Source: an uncultured Clostridia bacterium
Lineage (GTDB): Bacteria > Bacillota > Clostridia > Christensenellales > Pumilibacteraceae
Length of the DNA: 9,367 bases
Direction of reading: 5' to 3'
NCBI GenBank assembly: GCA_934277845.1
Contig: CAKQVV010000059.1
Location: 1-9,367 of the forward strand
Below the pieces are notes generated by a model. The model searched no databases. It had not been told where the DNA came from and saw only the letters and a list, made by a program, of their open reading frames with translations. Position numbers and translations under genes: made by a program. Shown here piece after piece: positions 1-6,787 of this stretch (position 1 is the stretch's first letter; every line of letters starts with the position of its first letter).

Positions 1-2118
1 AGCGGCGCGTCCATCGTAGTAAACGGCGTCAAAGACGATCCCGCGGGCTTCGTCGGCACCGTCGTTACCGACGCAAACGCCACCGCCAACAAGGGCTGGG
101 AAAATTACGTTCTTTACGTCGAAACTTCGGCTTATAAGACCGCTACCGCTACTCTGAGTCTGCAACTGGGCAGCGACGCGGAAAACTCGCTTACATTAGG
201 TTACGCGATGTTTGACAACATCGTCGCTACCGAAATCACGTCCAAGGCGTTCTACAAGGAAACCGCGGGCGCCGCTACCAACGATCATATCGCGGTCGTG
301 AGCGCGCTCAAAAACGTGGATTACATGCAGGGCGGTGCTTTCGATCATTCCGGCGAGTTCGGCTCGATCAAAGGCAACGCGGCAGTCAAGCAGATCGTCA
401 ACGCTTACTCGGGCGTTGCAAGCAAAAACCTTCTCGGTCTTGAAAAACAACTTTATGCACCTTTCGAAAGAGGCGAAGAGCGCAACAATGTTTTTGCGGT
501 TTCCACCTATAACAGCGAAAAAGAAACCTTCGGCGAAGGTTACGGTTATATCGAGTCCGCTACCTTCTCGCTTAAACGCTATTCCTACTATCGTATAAGC
601 GCATGGTACGACGGTGAAAACGTAACGGGCGGCGACGGCATAAATGCAGTGCTTCGCTACAAACACAAGAACAATGCCGATTACACCGAAGCCGCTGCTA
701 CCGGTCTTGCCGTTTCTACCGCAAATTATAACCACAACGGCTGGAGCGAACTGACGATGTACGTCAAAGGTTCCGACCTGTCCGACGAATACGAAGCAAG
801 TCTCCGTTTGGGACTCGGCTCCGAATCGAATCCGTCCAAGGGCATCGCGCTTTTCGACGAAGTCAAAATTCAGGAAATCACGCCTGCCGAATACTCGGAT
901 CTTTCTTCTTCCGGCTCCAAGACCGTTACAATCGATTCCTTTACCGATTCTACCGGCATTACTAACGGCAGTTTCAATACCGTCGGCACCTATGACAAAA
1001 TCGATTACGTCGACGGCGTACTCTCCACCCCGCTCACTCCGTCCGGCTGGACCAAATACACCGCGTCGGAAGTCGGTACTACCGGCTATTCGCAAACCGC
1101 GGTCGCTACCGATGACGCAGTTTCCGGCCTCGTCCCCGTCAGTGAGATCGATCCCGTCGACGACTGGGGCAACGTACTGAAACTCTCCTCCGCTACCGAC
1201 ACCGCATTCTGCTACCGCAGCAGCGACTTCACCGTTTCCGCGTCTTCCTATAACACGCTTGCGGTTTCGCTCAAAGCGAAGAACCTCTCCGGTTACGGCG
1301 CGAACCTCGTGCTTAAACGCAGCGGTAAAGTAGTTTCAACGATCGAAAAGATCACCGAGAGCGGCACATATACCTTCTATATCAAAGGCGGCGCGGAAGA
1401 CGCGACGATGACTGCAGAACTTTGGCTCGGTCTTAACGACCGCGACAAAAATGCAACCAAACTCGCAAACGGTACCGTGTACTTCACCGAAGTCGCGTTT
1501 GCATCCGGCTCGACCGAAGAAATCTTCAACGAGAAAGCCGCTCAGTACAAACACGACCGTGCGGTTGACAGACTCAAATACGGCGTTCGTTCCGCGGCAG
1601 TTTCTCTCGGTACCGAGGACTTCACTCTTTATGACTCCTACGACGACGGCAAAGTCAAGACGCCTTATACCTGGACTCTTTCCAAGGGCGCGGGCGTTGT
1701 CAAATACGGCGTTGTCGAAGGTGCAGAACACGAGGGCTCGCTCGTTCTTAAAAACGTTACCAAGACCTACTCTTCCGTCACGCTGGACAATACTTTCGCG
1801 CTTGCTGCCGACAGTTACTACAAGTTCAGCATGAAGGTTAAGACCGTATTCCCCGAGGACGAACTCGAAAACGAAAAGTCCGTCGGCGCGTATGTGAAAC
1901 TGACCAACGGCGATTACCGCTTCGACTTCAAGTCCACCGCAGTTACCGTCGATTCTATTACCGATAACGACGCTTACCGCACCTATACCTTCTATATCAA
2001 GTCTTCGTCCGCCGCTTCTACCACTGCCGTGGTTCTAGGACTTGGCGGTAGCGAAAAGTCCAACCAAGCCGTCACCGGCACCGTTTATATCAAAGACATC
2101 GTTCTCGAATCGATTTCC
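1..2118 (+). repeat. Four divergent tandem protein-level repeats in the surface protein
   Basis: The clearest conserved part of each unit lies at about bases 1-240 (incomplete), 541-882, 1204-1509 and 1771-2118. The shared core is a Trp/Thr-Tyr strand, 'Y(V/I)K', a short variable loop, 'L.LGLG', a loop, then 'G..yFdeV.i..I'. The matching 'GW', 'GT' or 'AYRT' anchor points are about 610-640 bases apart, giving a period of roughly 205-213 residues, of which the first half is more variable. The copies are not similar enough at the DNA level to be recent duplications. The period suggests further copies upstream of the window. Confidence 0.7.
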
Positions 2119-2751
2119 AACATCGACTATGAGAACGTAACGAAGGATCTCAAAGACGACGAGAACGCTATCGACGATTACACGATGCGCGTCAATCTCG
2201 CCGCCGCAACTGCCACCGACGACAAAACCGATGACACGGATACCGACGATAAGACTTCTGCCAACGAGATTGCATGGTGGCTTATCCCCTCTATCCTTCT
2301 CGCCGTTGCGGTTGTGATTGCGGTTGTCGGCTCGATCATCAAAAAGGCTATCGAAAACAAACCCAAGAAGAGAGACAACAAGAAACACGCATCTTATGAT
2401 CGTCGTTTCGTAAATCACAATGCGCCTGCGGCTAAGCCCGATACAAAGCCCGGCGATGCCGAACAGCCGAAAGACGATTTTGAAAAGTTCAACGACGTCG
2501 AAGAAGTTCCCGCTTCCGACGTAAACGAACAGCCTGCGGAAAACGCAAGCGTCGAGGCGAATACCGGCGCATCTGACGACGCTGACGAAAGCGGCGAAAC
2601 CGCGACGGAAACCGAAACGACCGATTCTGCGGAATCTGACGAAGTTGCCGTCGAAGAAGTTAAGACCGAAGAGGTAAAGCCCGAAGAACCGGTTTCCGAA
2701 GACAAAACCGACGCCGATAAAAAAGAATATCACGACGGTTTCGACGATTAA
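1..2751 (+). CDS. Large surface protein with tandem carbohydrate-binding-like domains and a C-terminal membrane anchor (5' partial)
   Basis: The reading frame is open from base 1, so the start lies outside the window; 916 residues are visible. The extracellular part contains at least four divergent copies of a beta-rich unit (see the repeat entry) resembling CBM4/9-type jelly rolls: a 'NGSF...P-GW' opening, alternating beta strands, then a closing 'YTFYIKG...LxLGL...GTVYFxEV' segment. An Asp/Thr-rich linker (about residues 735-755) leads into one hydrophobic helix (residues 757-780, starting IAWWLIPSILLA), followed by a Lys/Arg-rich stop-transfer stretch and an acidic Glu/Asp/Thr/Ala/Pro tail of about 120 residues that should be cytoplasmic. 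There is no LPXTG sorting motif, so the helix is the likely anchor. A role in binding glycans or adhesion is inferred from the fold pattern only; no catalytic module is visible. The gene stands alone on its strand and ends in its own terminator. Confidence 0.85.
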   Translation, partial: SGASIVVNGVKDDPAGFVGTVVTDANATANKGWENYVLYVETSAYKTATATLSLQLGSDAENSLTLGYAMFDNIVATEITSKAFYKETAGAATNDHIAVVSALKNVDYMQGGAFDHSGEFGSIKGNAAVKQIVNAYSGVASKNLLGLEKQLYAPFERGEERNNVFAVSTYNSEKETFGEGYGYIESATFSLKRYSYYRISAWYDGENVTGGDGINAVLRYKHKNNADYTEAAATGLAVSTANYNHNGWSELTMYVKGSDLSDEYEASLRLGLGSESNPSKGIALFDEVKIQEITPAEYSDLSSSGSKTVTIDSFTDSTGITNGSFNTVGTYDKIDYVDGVLSTPLTPSGWTKYTASEVGTTGYSQTAVATDDAVSGLVPVSEIDPVDDWGNVLKLSSATDTAFCYRSSDFTVSASSYNTLAVSLKAKNLSGYGANLVLKRSGKVVSTIEKITESGTYTFYIKGGAEDATMTAELWLGLNDRDKNATKLANGTVYFTEVAFASGSTEEIFNEKAAQYKHDRAVDRLKYGVRSAAVSLGTEDFTLYDSYDDGKVKTPYTWTLSKGAGVVKYGVVEGAEHEGSLVLKNVTKTYSSVTLDNTFALAADSYYKFSMKVKTVFPEDELENEKSVGAYVKLTNGDYRFDFKSTAVTVDSITDNDAYRTYTFYIKSSSAASTTAVVLGLGGSEKSNQAVTGTVYIKDIVLESISNIDYENVTKDLKDDENAIDDYTMRVNLAAATATDDKTDDTDTDDKTSANEIAWWLIPSILLAVAVVIAVVGSIIKKAIENKPKKRDNKKHASYDRRFVNHNAPAAKPDTKPGDAEQPKDDFEKFNDVEEVPASDVNEQPAENASVEANTGASDDADESGETATETETTDSAESDEVAVEEVKTEEVKPEEPVSEDKTDADKKEYHDGFDD

Positions 2752-2778
2752 GGTCTTAAAAAAGAAACAAACGATTAT

Positions 2779-2811
2779 CCCCCTGCCGAAGTAACACGGC
2801 GGGGGATTTTT
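2779..2811 (+). terminator. Intrinsic terminator of the surface-protein gene
   Basis: A GC-rich hairpin, CCCCTGCCG with CGGCGGGG (one T-G wobble) and an 8-base loop, lies 27 bases after the TAA stop and is followed, after one A, by TTTTT. This is a typical Rho-independent terminator. Confidence 0.88.
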
Positions 2812-2887
2812 GTATGATTGATGATTTTGTTATAACGGTCTTATATTTGCATCAAAACCGTTCAGAATTTGTATTATGAGGATTTGT

Positions 2888-2918
2888 TACGGTTTTTCAC
2901 ACAATACAACCGTATTTT
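2888..2918 (+). terminator. Possible second hairpin terminator in the convergent gap
   Basis: TACGGTT and AACCGTA form a perfect 7-bp stem with a 13-base loop, followed by TTTTCTT on the + strand. A further short inverted repeat, AACGGT/ACCGTT, lies at 2834-2862. The stem is AT-richer and the loop larger than in the main terminator, so it may be a backup terminator or have no function. Apart from these hairpins and the oppositely oriented terminator at 2927-2964, nothing is seen in the gap 2752-3032. Confidence 0.35.
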
Positions 2919-2926
2919 CTTATGCT

Positions 2927-2964
2927 AAAAAACGACAAATGCGGTATATTGCGTTTGCCGTTTT
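2927..2964 (-). terminator. Intrinsic terminator of the hydrolase/Mur ligase/dehydrogenase operon
   Basis: Read on the - strand, the arms at 2951-2964 and 2929-2942 pair over 14 positions with one C-A mismatch and one G-U wobble around an 8-base loop. The hairpin runs directly into a run of six T (2932-2927). It lies about 70 bases after the stop of the dehydrogenase gene and closes the operon against the convergent + strand gene. Confidence 0.8.
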
Positions 2965-3032
2965 AAGTTTTATAACTAATCCAACGTTCTGTGTATTTGT
3001 TTATATTCGTTTCGGTCGATGACGAACAATAT

Positions 3033-3767
3033 CTACAAGATGCCGCCGTTGACCGAAAGGTTCGCTCCTGCGACGTAAAGTTTTTCGCGGGTGAGAAACT
3101 CTACGGCTTCGGCAACTTCTTCGGGCGAACCTATCCTGCCCACGCTGACCGACTCGAGAAACGCGTCGACGTCGGTTTGAGCAAGTCCGGCGTTCATTGC
3201 GGTATTTATAAAGCCGGGCGAAACCGCGTTGACGATTACGCCGCCTGGCGCGAGTTCGGCGTTCAACGCTTTTGTAAAGCCTATTACGCCCGCCTTTGCC
3301 GCCGAATACAGCGTTTCGGCGCTGCCGCCGTATTCGCCCCACACGGACGCGACGTTGACTATTCTGCCGAAGCCTTCGCTCGTCATATCGGGCGTAAAGA
3401 TGCGGCAAGTATTGAACACAGATTTAAGATCGACGGCGATCACACGATCGAAATCGGTCCCGGTACATTCATACAAAGGCTTTATCAGGCTTATTCCGGC
3501 GTTGTTCACGAGCGTATCGACAAACCCGAAGTACGCACGACACTCGTCGTACATGTGTTTTACGGCGTTATAATCTGAAACGTCCGCCTTTACCGCAAGC
3601 GCGTTTATTCCACGGGATTGAAGTTCGGCTACGAGTTCAAAAGCCGCGACTTTTGACGTATTGTAATTGACGGCAACCGAGAAACCGGCACTCGCCAGTT
3701 TTTCCGCTATTGCCTTGCCTATTCCTTTCGCGCCGCCGGTCACGAGCGCAACTCTGCGTCTTGTCAT
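3033..3767 (-). CDS. Short-chain dehydrogenase/reductase, FabG-like
   Basis: A 244-residue classical SDR, the usual length for FabG-type 3-oxoacyl-ACP reductases. The Rossmann cofactor loop TGGAKGIG is at residues 10-17, NNAG at 88-91, catalytic Ser141, and YSAAK giving Tyr154 and Lys158; NAVSPGFINT follows at 180-189. An Asn at 34 after the second strand fits NADP(H) better than NAD(H), an inference. It is the last gene of an operon: the Mur ligase stop codon lies 2 bases upstream of the chosen ATG, so translation is probably coupled, as no clear Shine-Dalgarno is seen. A TTG at 3773 overlapping that stop could add two residues. SDRs of this type act on many oxo/hydroxy substrates. Because this copy sits with a Mur ligase and a hydrolase rather than with fab genes, housekeeping fatty-acid synthesis is not certain and I give no gene symbol. 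Confidence 0.9.
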   Translation of the reverse strand: MTRRRVALVTGGAKGIGKAIAEKLASAGFSVAVNYNTSKVAAFELVAELQSRGINALAVKADVSDYNAVKHMYDECRAYFGFVDTLVNNAGISLIKPLYECTGTDFDRVIAVDLKSVFNTCRIFTPDMTSEGFGRIVNVASVWGEYGGSAETLYSAAKAGVIGFTKALNAELAPGGVIVNAVSPGFINTAMNAGLAQTDVDAFLESVSVGRIGSPEEVAEAVEFLTREKLYVAGANLSVNGGIL

Positions 3768-3769
3768 AA

Positions 3770-5440
3770 TCAATAATTGTCCGGCAGGTCGTTCTCGAAC
3801 AGCACTGCCTTTTCTCCTTTTATCGTTTTCAGCATTTCGACCGCGCCGTCGAGATCGCGGACCTCCGTGATTTTTTCCGGACTTAACCCGTTAGTCTTCG
3901 CGCCTCTTGCAAGCGCACCGGAATTGCTTCCCACGAAAATCGCGTAGTCGCACGAAACTGCGGCAAGTTCGCCTATCCGTTCGTTTGCCGATTCTCCGAT
4001 TGCGCCGAGTTCGACTATTCCGGGCGTAATCAGCACGCGTATGCGCGGGGAAAACTTCGACAGTACTTCGAGCGCGCTTTTCGCACCGGCTTCGTTGCCG
4101 TTGTAGGCGTCGTCGATTATCACGTCGTCACCATTATATAACAATTCCAGCCGATGTGCAACCGGTTTGACCTCTTCCGCGGCAAATTTGATTTTTTCGA
4201 TCGGGATTCCGAGATAATCCGCAACGAGCGCACATTCGGCAATCATCGACGGCACGTGTGATCCCAAAAGCGCGGCGGTTATCCTCACGGCATGCCCGGA
4301 CACGACGAGAGTAAATTCCATACCTCGCGCAGCGTAGCCTATATCACCGTAAAACGCGTCGTATTTCGACAGCGATTTTATGTCGTCGGATGTCGGTAAA
4401 CTCGTTTTAACTTTTTTATTCCTGTTATTTGCGGCGTTATTCTCGCCCGTTAAGGCGTAAAGTCGTTTTACGGCTTCTTCGTCGCGACCGCTTACAAGCC
4501 GCTTACAGGTGCATTTTTCGTACAATTGTTTGCATCCGTCGTTATCGCCGTTAAAGACCGCTACTCCGTCGCTCGGAAGCGCGTTCACCAGTTCGTTTTT
4601 AGTTTGTAAAAGTTTTTCTTCCGATCCGAATGTTTCGAGATGTTGCGTGCCGATTGCGGTCAGCACGGCGACAGACGGCGAAACGATTTCGCAGAGTTCG
4701 CGAATATCCCCGACATACCTGGCTCCCATTTCGGCAACGAAAACTTGGTCGTCGGCAAGTAATTCGTCACGCACGGTGAGCGCGATTCCCATTGGCGTAT
4801 TGTAATTTCCCGGCGTAGCACAAACCGAATATTTCTTGGACAAAAACGCCGTCACGAGATTTTTCGCAGTGGTTTTGCCGTAACTGCCGGTTATGCCTAT
4901 TTTAATCAAATCGACACGTTTTTCAAGTGTGTTTTTTGCCGATAGAACGAAACGCGCGTTCCGACGCTTCTCGATAGGAGACGTTATCGCCGCCGACATT
5001 AAAAACGCAAGTACACAGGGAAAAATCGACGCCACGGCAAAGAGCGGCGGATAAAGCAACGTCAACCCTGCCGAAAAAATCGCGGTAAGTACCGTAAATA
5101 CTACTATAAACCGCTTTAATCTTGCCGTGAACGCGAGTTTGACTTTTGCCGACAGGTGTGCGTTTATCGCCGCCGCCATGCCGGCGACAAGCGGAAACGC
5201 AATCGTCACGACAAATCCGTCGCATGGTACAAACGGATAAACCGCGGCGCACGTTGTGAACGAAAGCGCACATAACAACGGACTGATCAGAAAGTAGGCG
5301 GATGGTTTTCGTTTTATTGCCGTGCAAAGTTCTTTCAATCTGTACGCCGACAGTTGATACAAAAGCAAAAGTCGGTAAATATAAAGCGGTGCGATTATTC
5401 CGCCCGCAATTCCCAGCATTATTTTCGTAATGACGCTCAT
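3770..5440 (-). CDS. Membrane-fused Mur ligase family protein (MurF-like ATPase and C-terminal domains, N-domain replaced by five membrane helices)
   Basis: A 556-residue protein. Residues 1-155 contain about five hydrophobic helices (near 5-28, 48-70, 76-94, 111-129, 132-152). The loops at 34-45, 93-110 and 156-175 are rich in Lys/Arg, which places them and the enzyme domain in the cytoplasm. From residue 180 the Mur ligase core begins: P-loop GITGSYGKTT (182-191), GNYNTPMGIA, VAEMGARYVGDI, TAIGTQHLETFGS (261-273), a Lys at 281 in the region of the carbamylated Lys of Mur ligases, HRLEL (429-433), DDAYNGNE (443-450) and TPGIVELG (472-479). The end, LFENDLPDNY, replaces the MurF LVKGS-type ending. 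The UDP-sugar-binding N-domain of true MurF is absent, so the substrate is unknown. The start is fixed by GGAGGAG four bases or fewer upstream and by an ATGA overlap with the hydrolase stop; a longer frame to 5515 exists but its extra residues overlap the hydrolase and look non-native. Expected chemistry is ATP-dependent amide bond formation. Confidence 0.88.
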   Translation of the reverse strand: MSVITKIMLGIAGGIIAPLYIYRLLLLYQLSAYRLKELCTAIKRKPSAYFLISPLLCALSFTTCAAVYPFVPCDGFVVTIAFPLVAGMAAAINAHLSAKVKLAFTARLKRFIVVFTVLTAIFSAGLTLLYPPLFAVASIFPCVLAFLMSAAITSPIEKRRNARFVLSAKNTLEKRVDLIKIGITGSYGKTTAKNLVTAFLSKKYSVCATPGNYNTPMGIALTVRDELLADDQVFVAEMGARYVGDIRELCEIVSPSVAVLTAIGTQHLETFGSEEKLLQTKNELVNALPSDGVAVFNGDNDGCKQLYEKCTCKRLVSGRDEEAVKRLYALTGENNAANNRNKKVKTSLPTSDDIKSLSKYDAFYGDIGYAARGMEFTLVVSGHAVRITAALLGSHVPSMIAECALVADYLGIPIEKIKFAAEEVKPVAHRLELLYNGDDVIIDDAYNGNEAGAKSALEVLSKFSPRIRVLITPGIVELGAIGESANERIGELAAVSCDYAIFVGSNSGALARGAKTNGLSPEKITEVRDLDGAVEMLKTIKGEKAVLFENDLPDNY

Positions 5441-6162
5441 TTCTCCTCCCCGAAAAACGACGACGCAACCGCCGTGAACGATTCGGTATCGTCGAGAAAC
5501 GAAAAATGTCCGCAATTTTTCATTACCACGAGTGCGCTGCCATCGATTTTGCGTTCCATGCGTTTTGCCATATACAACGGCGTATCACGATCGTTTTCAC
5601 CCCATACAAGGAGCGTAGGGCAAGTCACGAGCGGCAACAGTTCGTCAAGATGCTCGTTCACTACTTTGACAAACGTTTCGCGCATCACTCCGTCCAGCGC
5701 GCGATAATCGGTCGAACCGCATTTATCCGTTTTCAGCCCCAGTTTTTTACGGATTTTATATACCGAAATTTTAATCGAACGACAGAGATTAAATCGCGGT
5801 TTCACGCCCGCCGCGTCTGCCAGAAGTACGCGGTTTACCAGATTTTCGGACGCAAGAATTATTGCCACACGCCCGCCGAAACTGTGCGCGATTACGTCTG
5901 GTTTCACAAGTCCCAACGCCGAGAAAAAACCTAGCGTGACGCGAGCGTAATCATAGACCGAGAACGGACGAAAAGGCGGATCGGATTTACCGAAACCGGG
6001 AAAATCAAACGCAACGACGGTCTTGCCCATGCCCGCTAATTTATCGAATACGCGGCGCATAACGTCAACCCGACATCCCCAGCCGTGCATCAAAACGACG
6101 GGAGTGCCGACACCGTCGCGTCGCTCGTAATAAACGTTAATGCCGTCGACCTTTACAAACAT
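5437..6162 (-). CDS. Alpha/beta hydrolase
   Basis: A 241-residue single-domain alpha/beta hydrolase. Visible are the oxyanion-hole motif HGWG (26-29), the nucleophile elbow AHSFGG with Ser94 (Ala replaces the usual first Gly of GxSxG), the acid in WGENDRD (Asp191 most likely) and the catalytic His219 in GHFSFLDD. A lid-like insertion at about 120-165 is rich in Lys/Arg. No signal peptide or membrane helix is seen, so it should be cytoplasmic. I start at the ATG at 6162 because GGAGG lies 8 bases upstream. The in-frame ATG at 6180 has no comparable site, and the GGAGG falls inside that longer frame. The stop overlaps the Mur ligase start (ATGA), so the two are translationally coupled. Family members cleave esters, thioesters, amides or C-C bonds; the substrate here cannot be read from sequence. 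The pairing with a ligase suggests removal or transfer of an acyl group on the same substrate. Confidence 0.88.
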   Translation of the reverse strand: MFVKVDGINVYYERRDGVGTPVVLMHGWGCRVDVMRRVFDKLAGMGKTVVAFDFPGFGKSDPPFRPFSVYDYARVTLGFFSALGLVKPDVIAHSFGGRVAIILASENLVNRVLLADAAGVKPRFNLCRSIKISVYKIRKKLGLKTDKCGSTDYRALDGVMRETFVKVVNEHLDELLPLVTCPTLLVWGENDRDTPLYMAKRMERKIDGSALVVMKNCGHFSFLDDTESFTAVASSFFGEEK

Positions 6163-6192
6163 TCCGCATACCTCCGTCATCTTAAATATGCG

Positions 6193-6233
6193 AAAAAACG
6201 ACGTTCCGTGACTTTTCAGTCCGCAAAACGTCG
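6193..6233 (-). terminator. Terminator-like hairpin just upstream of the hydrolase gene
   Basis: On the - strand CGACGTT (6233-6227) pairs perfectly with AACGTCG (6205-6199). Inside this are further G-U/G-C pairs and a GACT/AGTC stem closed by a GAAA tetraloop, and TTTTTT follows at once (6198-6193). It resembles an intrinsic terminator but ends only 31 bases before the hydrolase ATG. It could end the rimI transcript, or it could be an attenuator in the hydrolase leader. Confidence 0.6.
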
Positions 6234-6242
6234 CGCTAACAT

Positions 6243-6287
6243 CGCATTTATGCCTGACATAGTACTATGAAATGCGGTAAAAATGCG
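6243..6287. repeat. Palindrome flanked by copies of AAATGCG in the rimI-hydrolase gap
   Basis: A perfect 12-bp palindrome CATAGTACTATG sits at 6258-6269. It is flanked by AAATGCG at 6270-6276 and 6281-6287 (11 bp apart, about one helical turn) and by the inverted copy CGCATTT at 6243-6249. The inverted pair could form a 7-bp stem enclosing the palindrome. The arrangement fits a repressor operator or an RNA leader structure. No convincing -35/-10 pair was found beside it. Confidence 0.35.
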
Positions 6288-6334
6288 AAATCAAACGTAA
6301 AAATAACATGTTTTAACTGCCGGTTGAAACAAAA

Positions 6335-6787
6335 TCAGCCGATTTCCTTTATCATTACCAGCGCGGCCGTATCGCGGTAATAATTCGGTCTTTTATATAA
6401 AACAACAAAGCCTAACTTGTCGTAAAGCGATTTTGCGGCAACATTGTTCTCGTTCACTTCCAAAAACAGTTTGACGATTCCGCGTTTTTTCGCCTCGTTG
6501 CAAAGTTCCGCCACAAGCGCGGAAGCAACGCCCGCTCTCCTTGCCTTCGGCGATACTGCAACGTTGCAGATATTACCTTCGTCAAGGCACCATTCGATCC
6601 CGGCATAACCTGCAAAATCTTTGTCGTACTCTGCTACTAAAAAAGTATAGCCGGGGCTATCGATCGACTCGGCTATTTGTTTTTCGCTCCACGGACACTC
6701 GATACTCCCATGTTCGAGCATCGCTATTTCCTGCGCGTCGGCAAGAGTCGCCGGACGCACATTAACCGCGTTTTTCTTTGTTTTCAA
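6335..6787 (-). CDS. rimI: Ribosomal protein S18 alanine N-acetyltransferase (GNAT family)
   Basis: A 150-residue GNAT acetyltransferase. The features of RimI are present: an early PWS motif (32-34), NICNVAVSP (72-80), the acetyl-CoA pyrophosphate loop ARRAGVA (82-88), and LEVNENNVAAKSLYDKLGF (109-127) carrying the conserved Glu110. RimI acetylates the N-terminal alanine of ribosomal protein S18; some homologues act on other N-termini. The chosen start is a TTG preceded by GGAG with a 7-base gap, and the gene overlaps the end of tsaB by 26 bases, a common tsaB-rimI arrangement. The acidic residue often seen before the final 'ALVM' strand (E-D-A in many homologues) is replaced here (RDTAALVM), a minor difference. 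It is the last gene of the tsaE operon; tsaD, often next, does not follow. Confidence 0.9.
   Translation of the reverse strand: MKTKKNAVNVRPATLADAQEIAMLEHGSIECPWSEKQIAESIDSPGYTFLVAEYDKDFAGYAGIEWCLDEGNICNVAVSPKARRAGVASALVAELCNEAKKRGIVKLFLEVNENNVAAKSLYDKLGFVVLYKRPNYYRDTAALVMIKEIG

Noticed and set aside
196..1095. A 299-codon open frame on the - strand within the surface-protein gene
   Set aside because: It is antisense to a coherent repeat-containing protein and has no recognisable domain; long antisense frames are expected from this codon usage.
2122..2280. Possible sortase anchor near the C-terminal helix of the surface protein
   Set aside because: No LPXTG-like motif precedes the helix, and a long tail follows it, which is incompatible with a sortase signal.
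2991..3578. A 195-codon open frame on the + strand opposite the SDR gene
   Set aside because: It overlaps a clearly conserved SDR on the other strand, has no family motif and no ribosome site. It is a shadow frame.
5441..5515. Upstream extension of the Mur ligase by 25 residues
   Set aside because: The ATG at 5440 has a strong GGAGGAG site and an ATGA overlap. The extension lies inside the hydrolase gene and adds basic residues unlike a membrane protein start.
6163..6180. ATG at 6180 as the hydrolase start
   Set aside because: It has no Shine-Dalgarno, while the ATG at 6162 has GGAGG eight bases upstream. The longer form cannot be excluded but is less likely.
2938..6279. The 10-mer AAATGCGGTA occurs in two intergenic gaps (2938-2947 and 6270-6279)
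   Set aside because: The first copy is explained by the terminator stem; two copies of a 10-mer in AT-rich gaps may be chance.
6299..6330. Hairpin GTTTCAAC/GTTAAAAC shortly after the rimI stop, followed by a T-rich stretch
   Set aside because: It is a weak, AT-rich stem with a mismatch, and the T5 run is displaced from the stem. It is too poor to call as a terminator.
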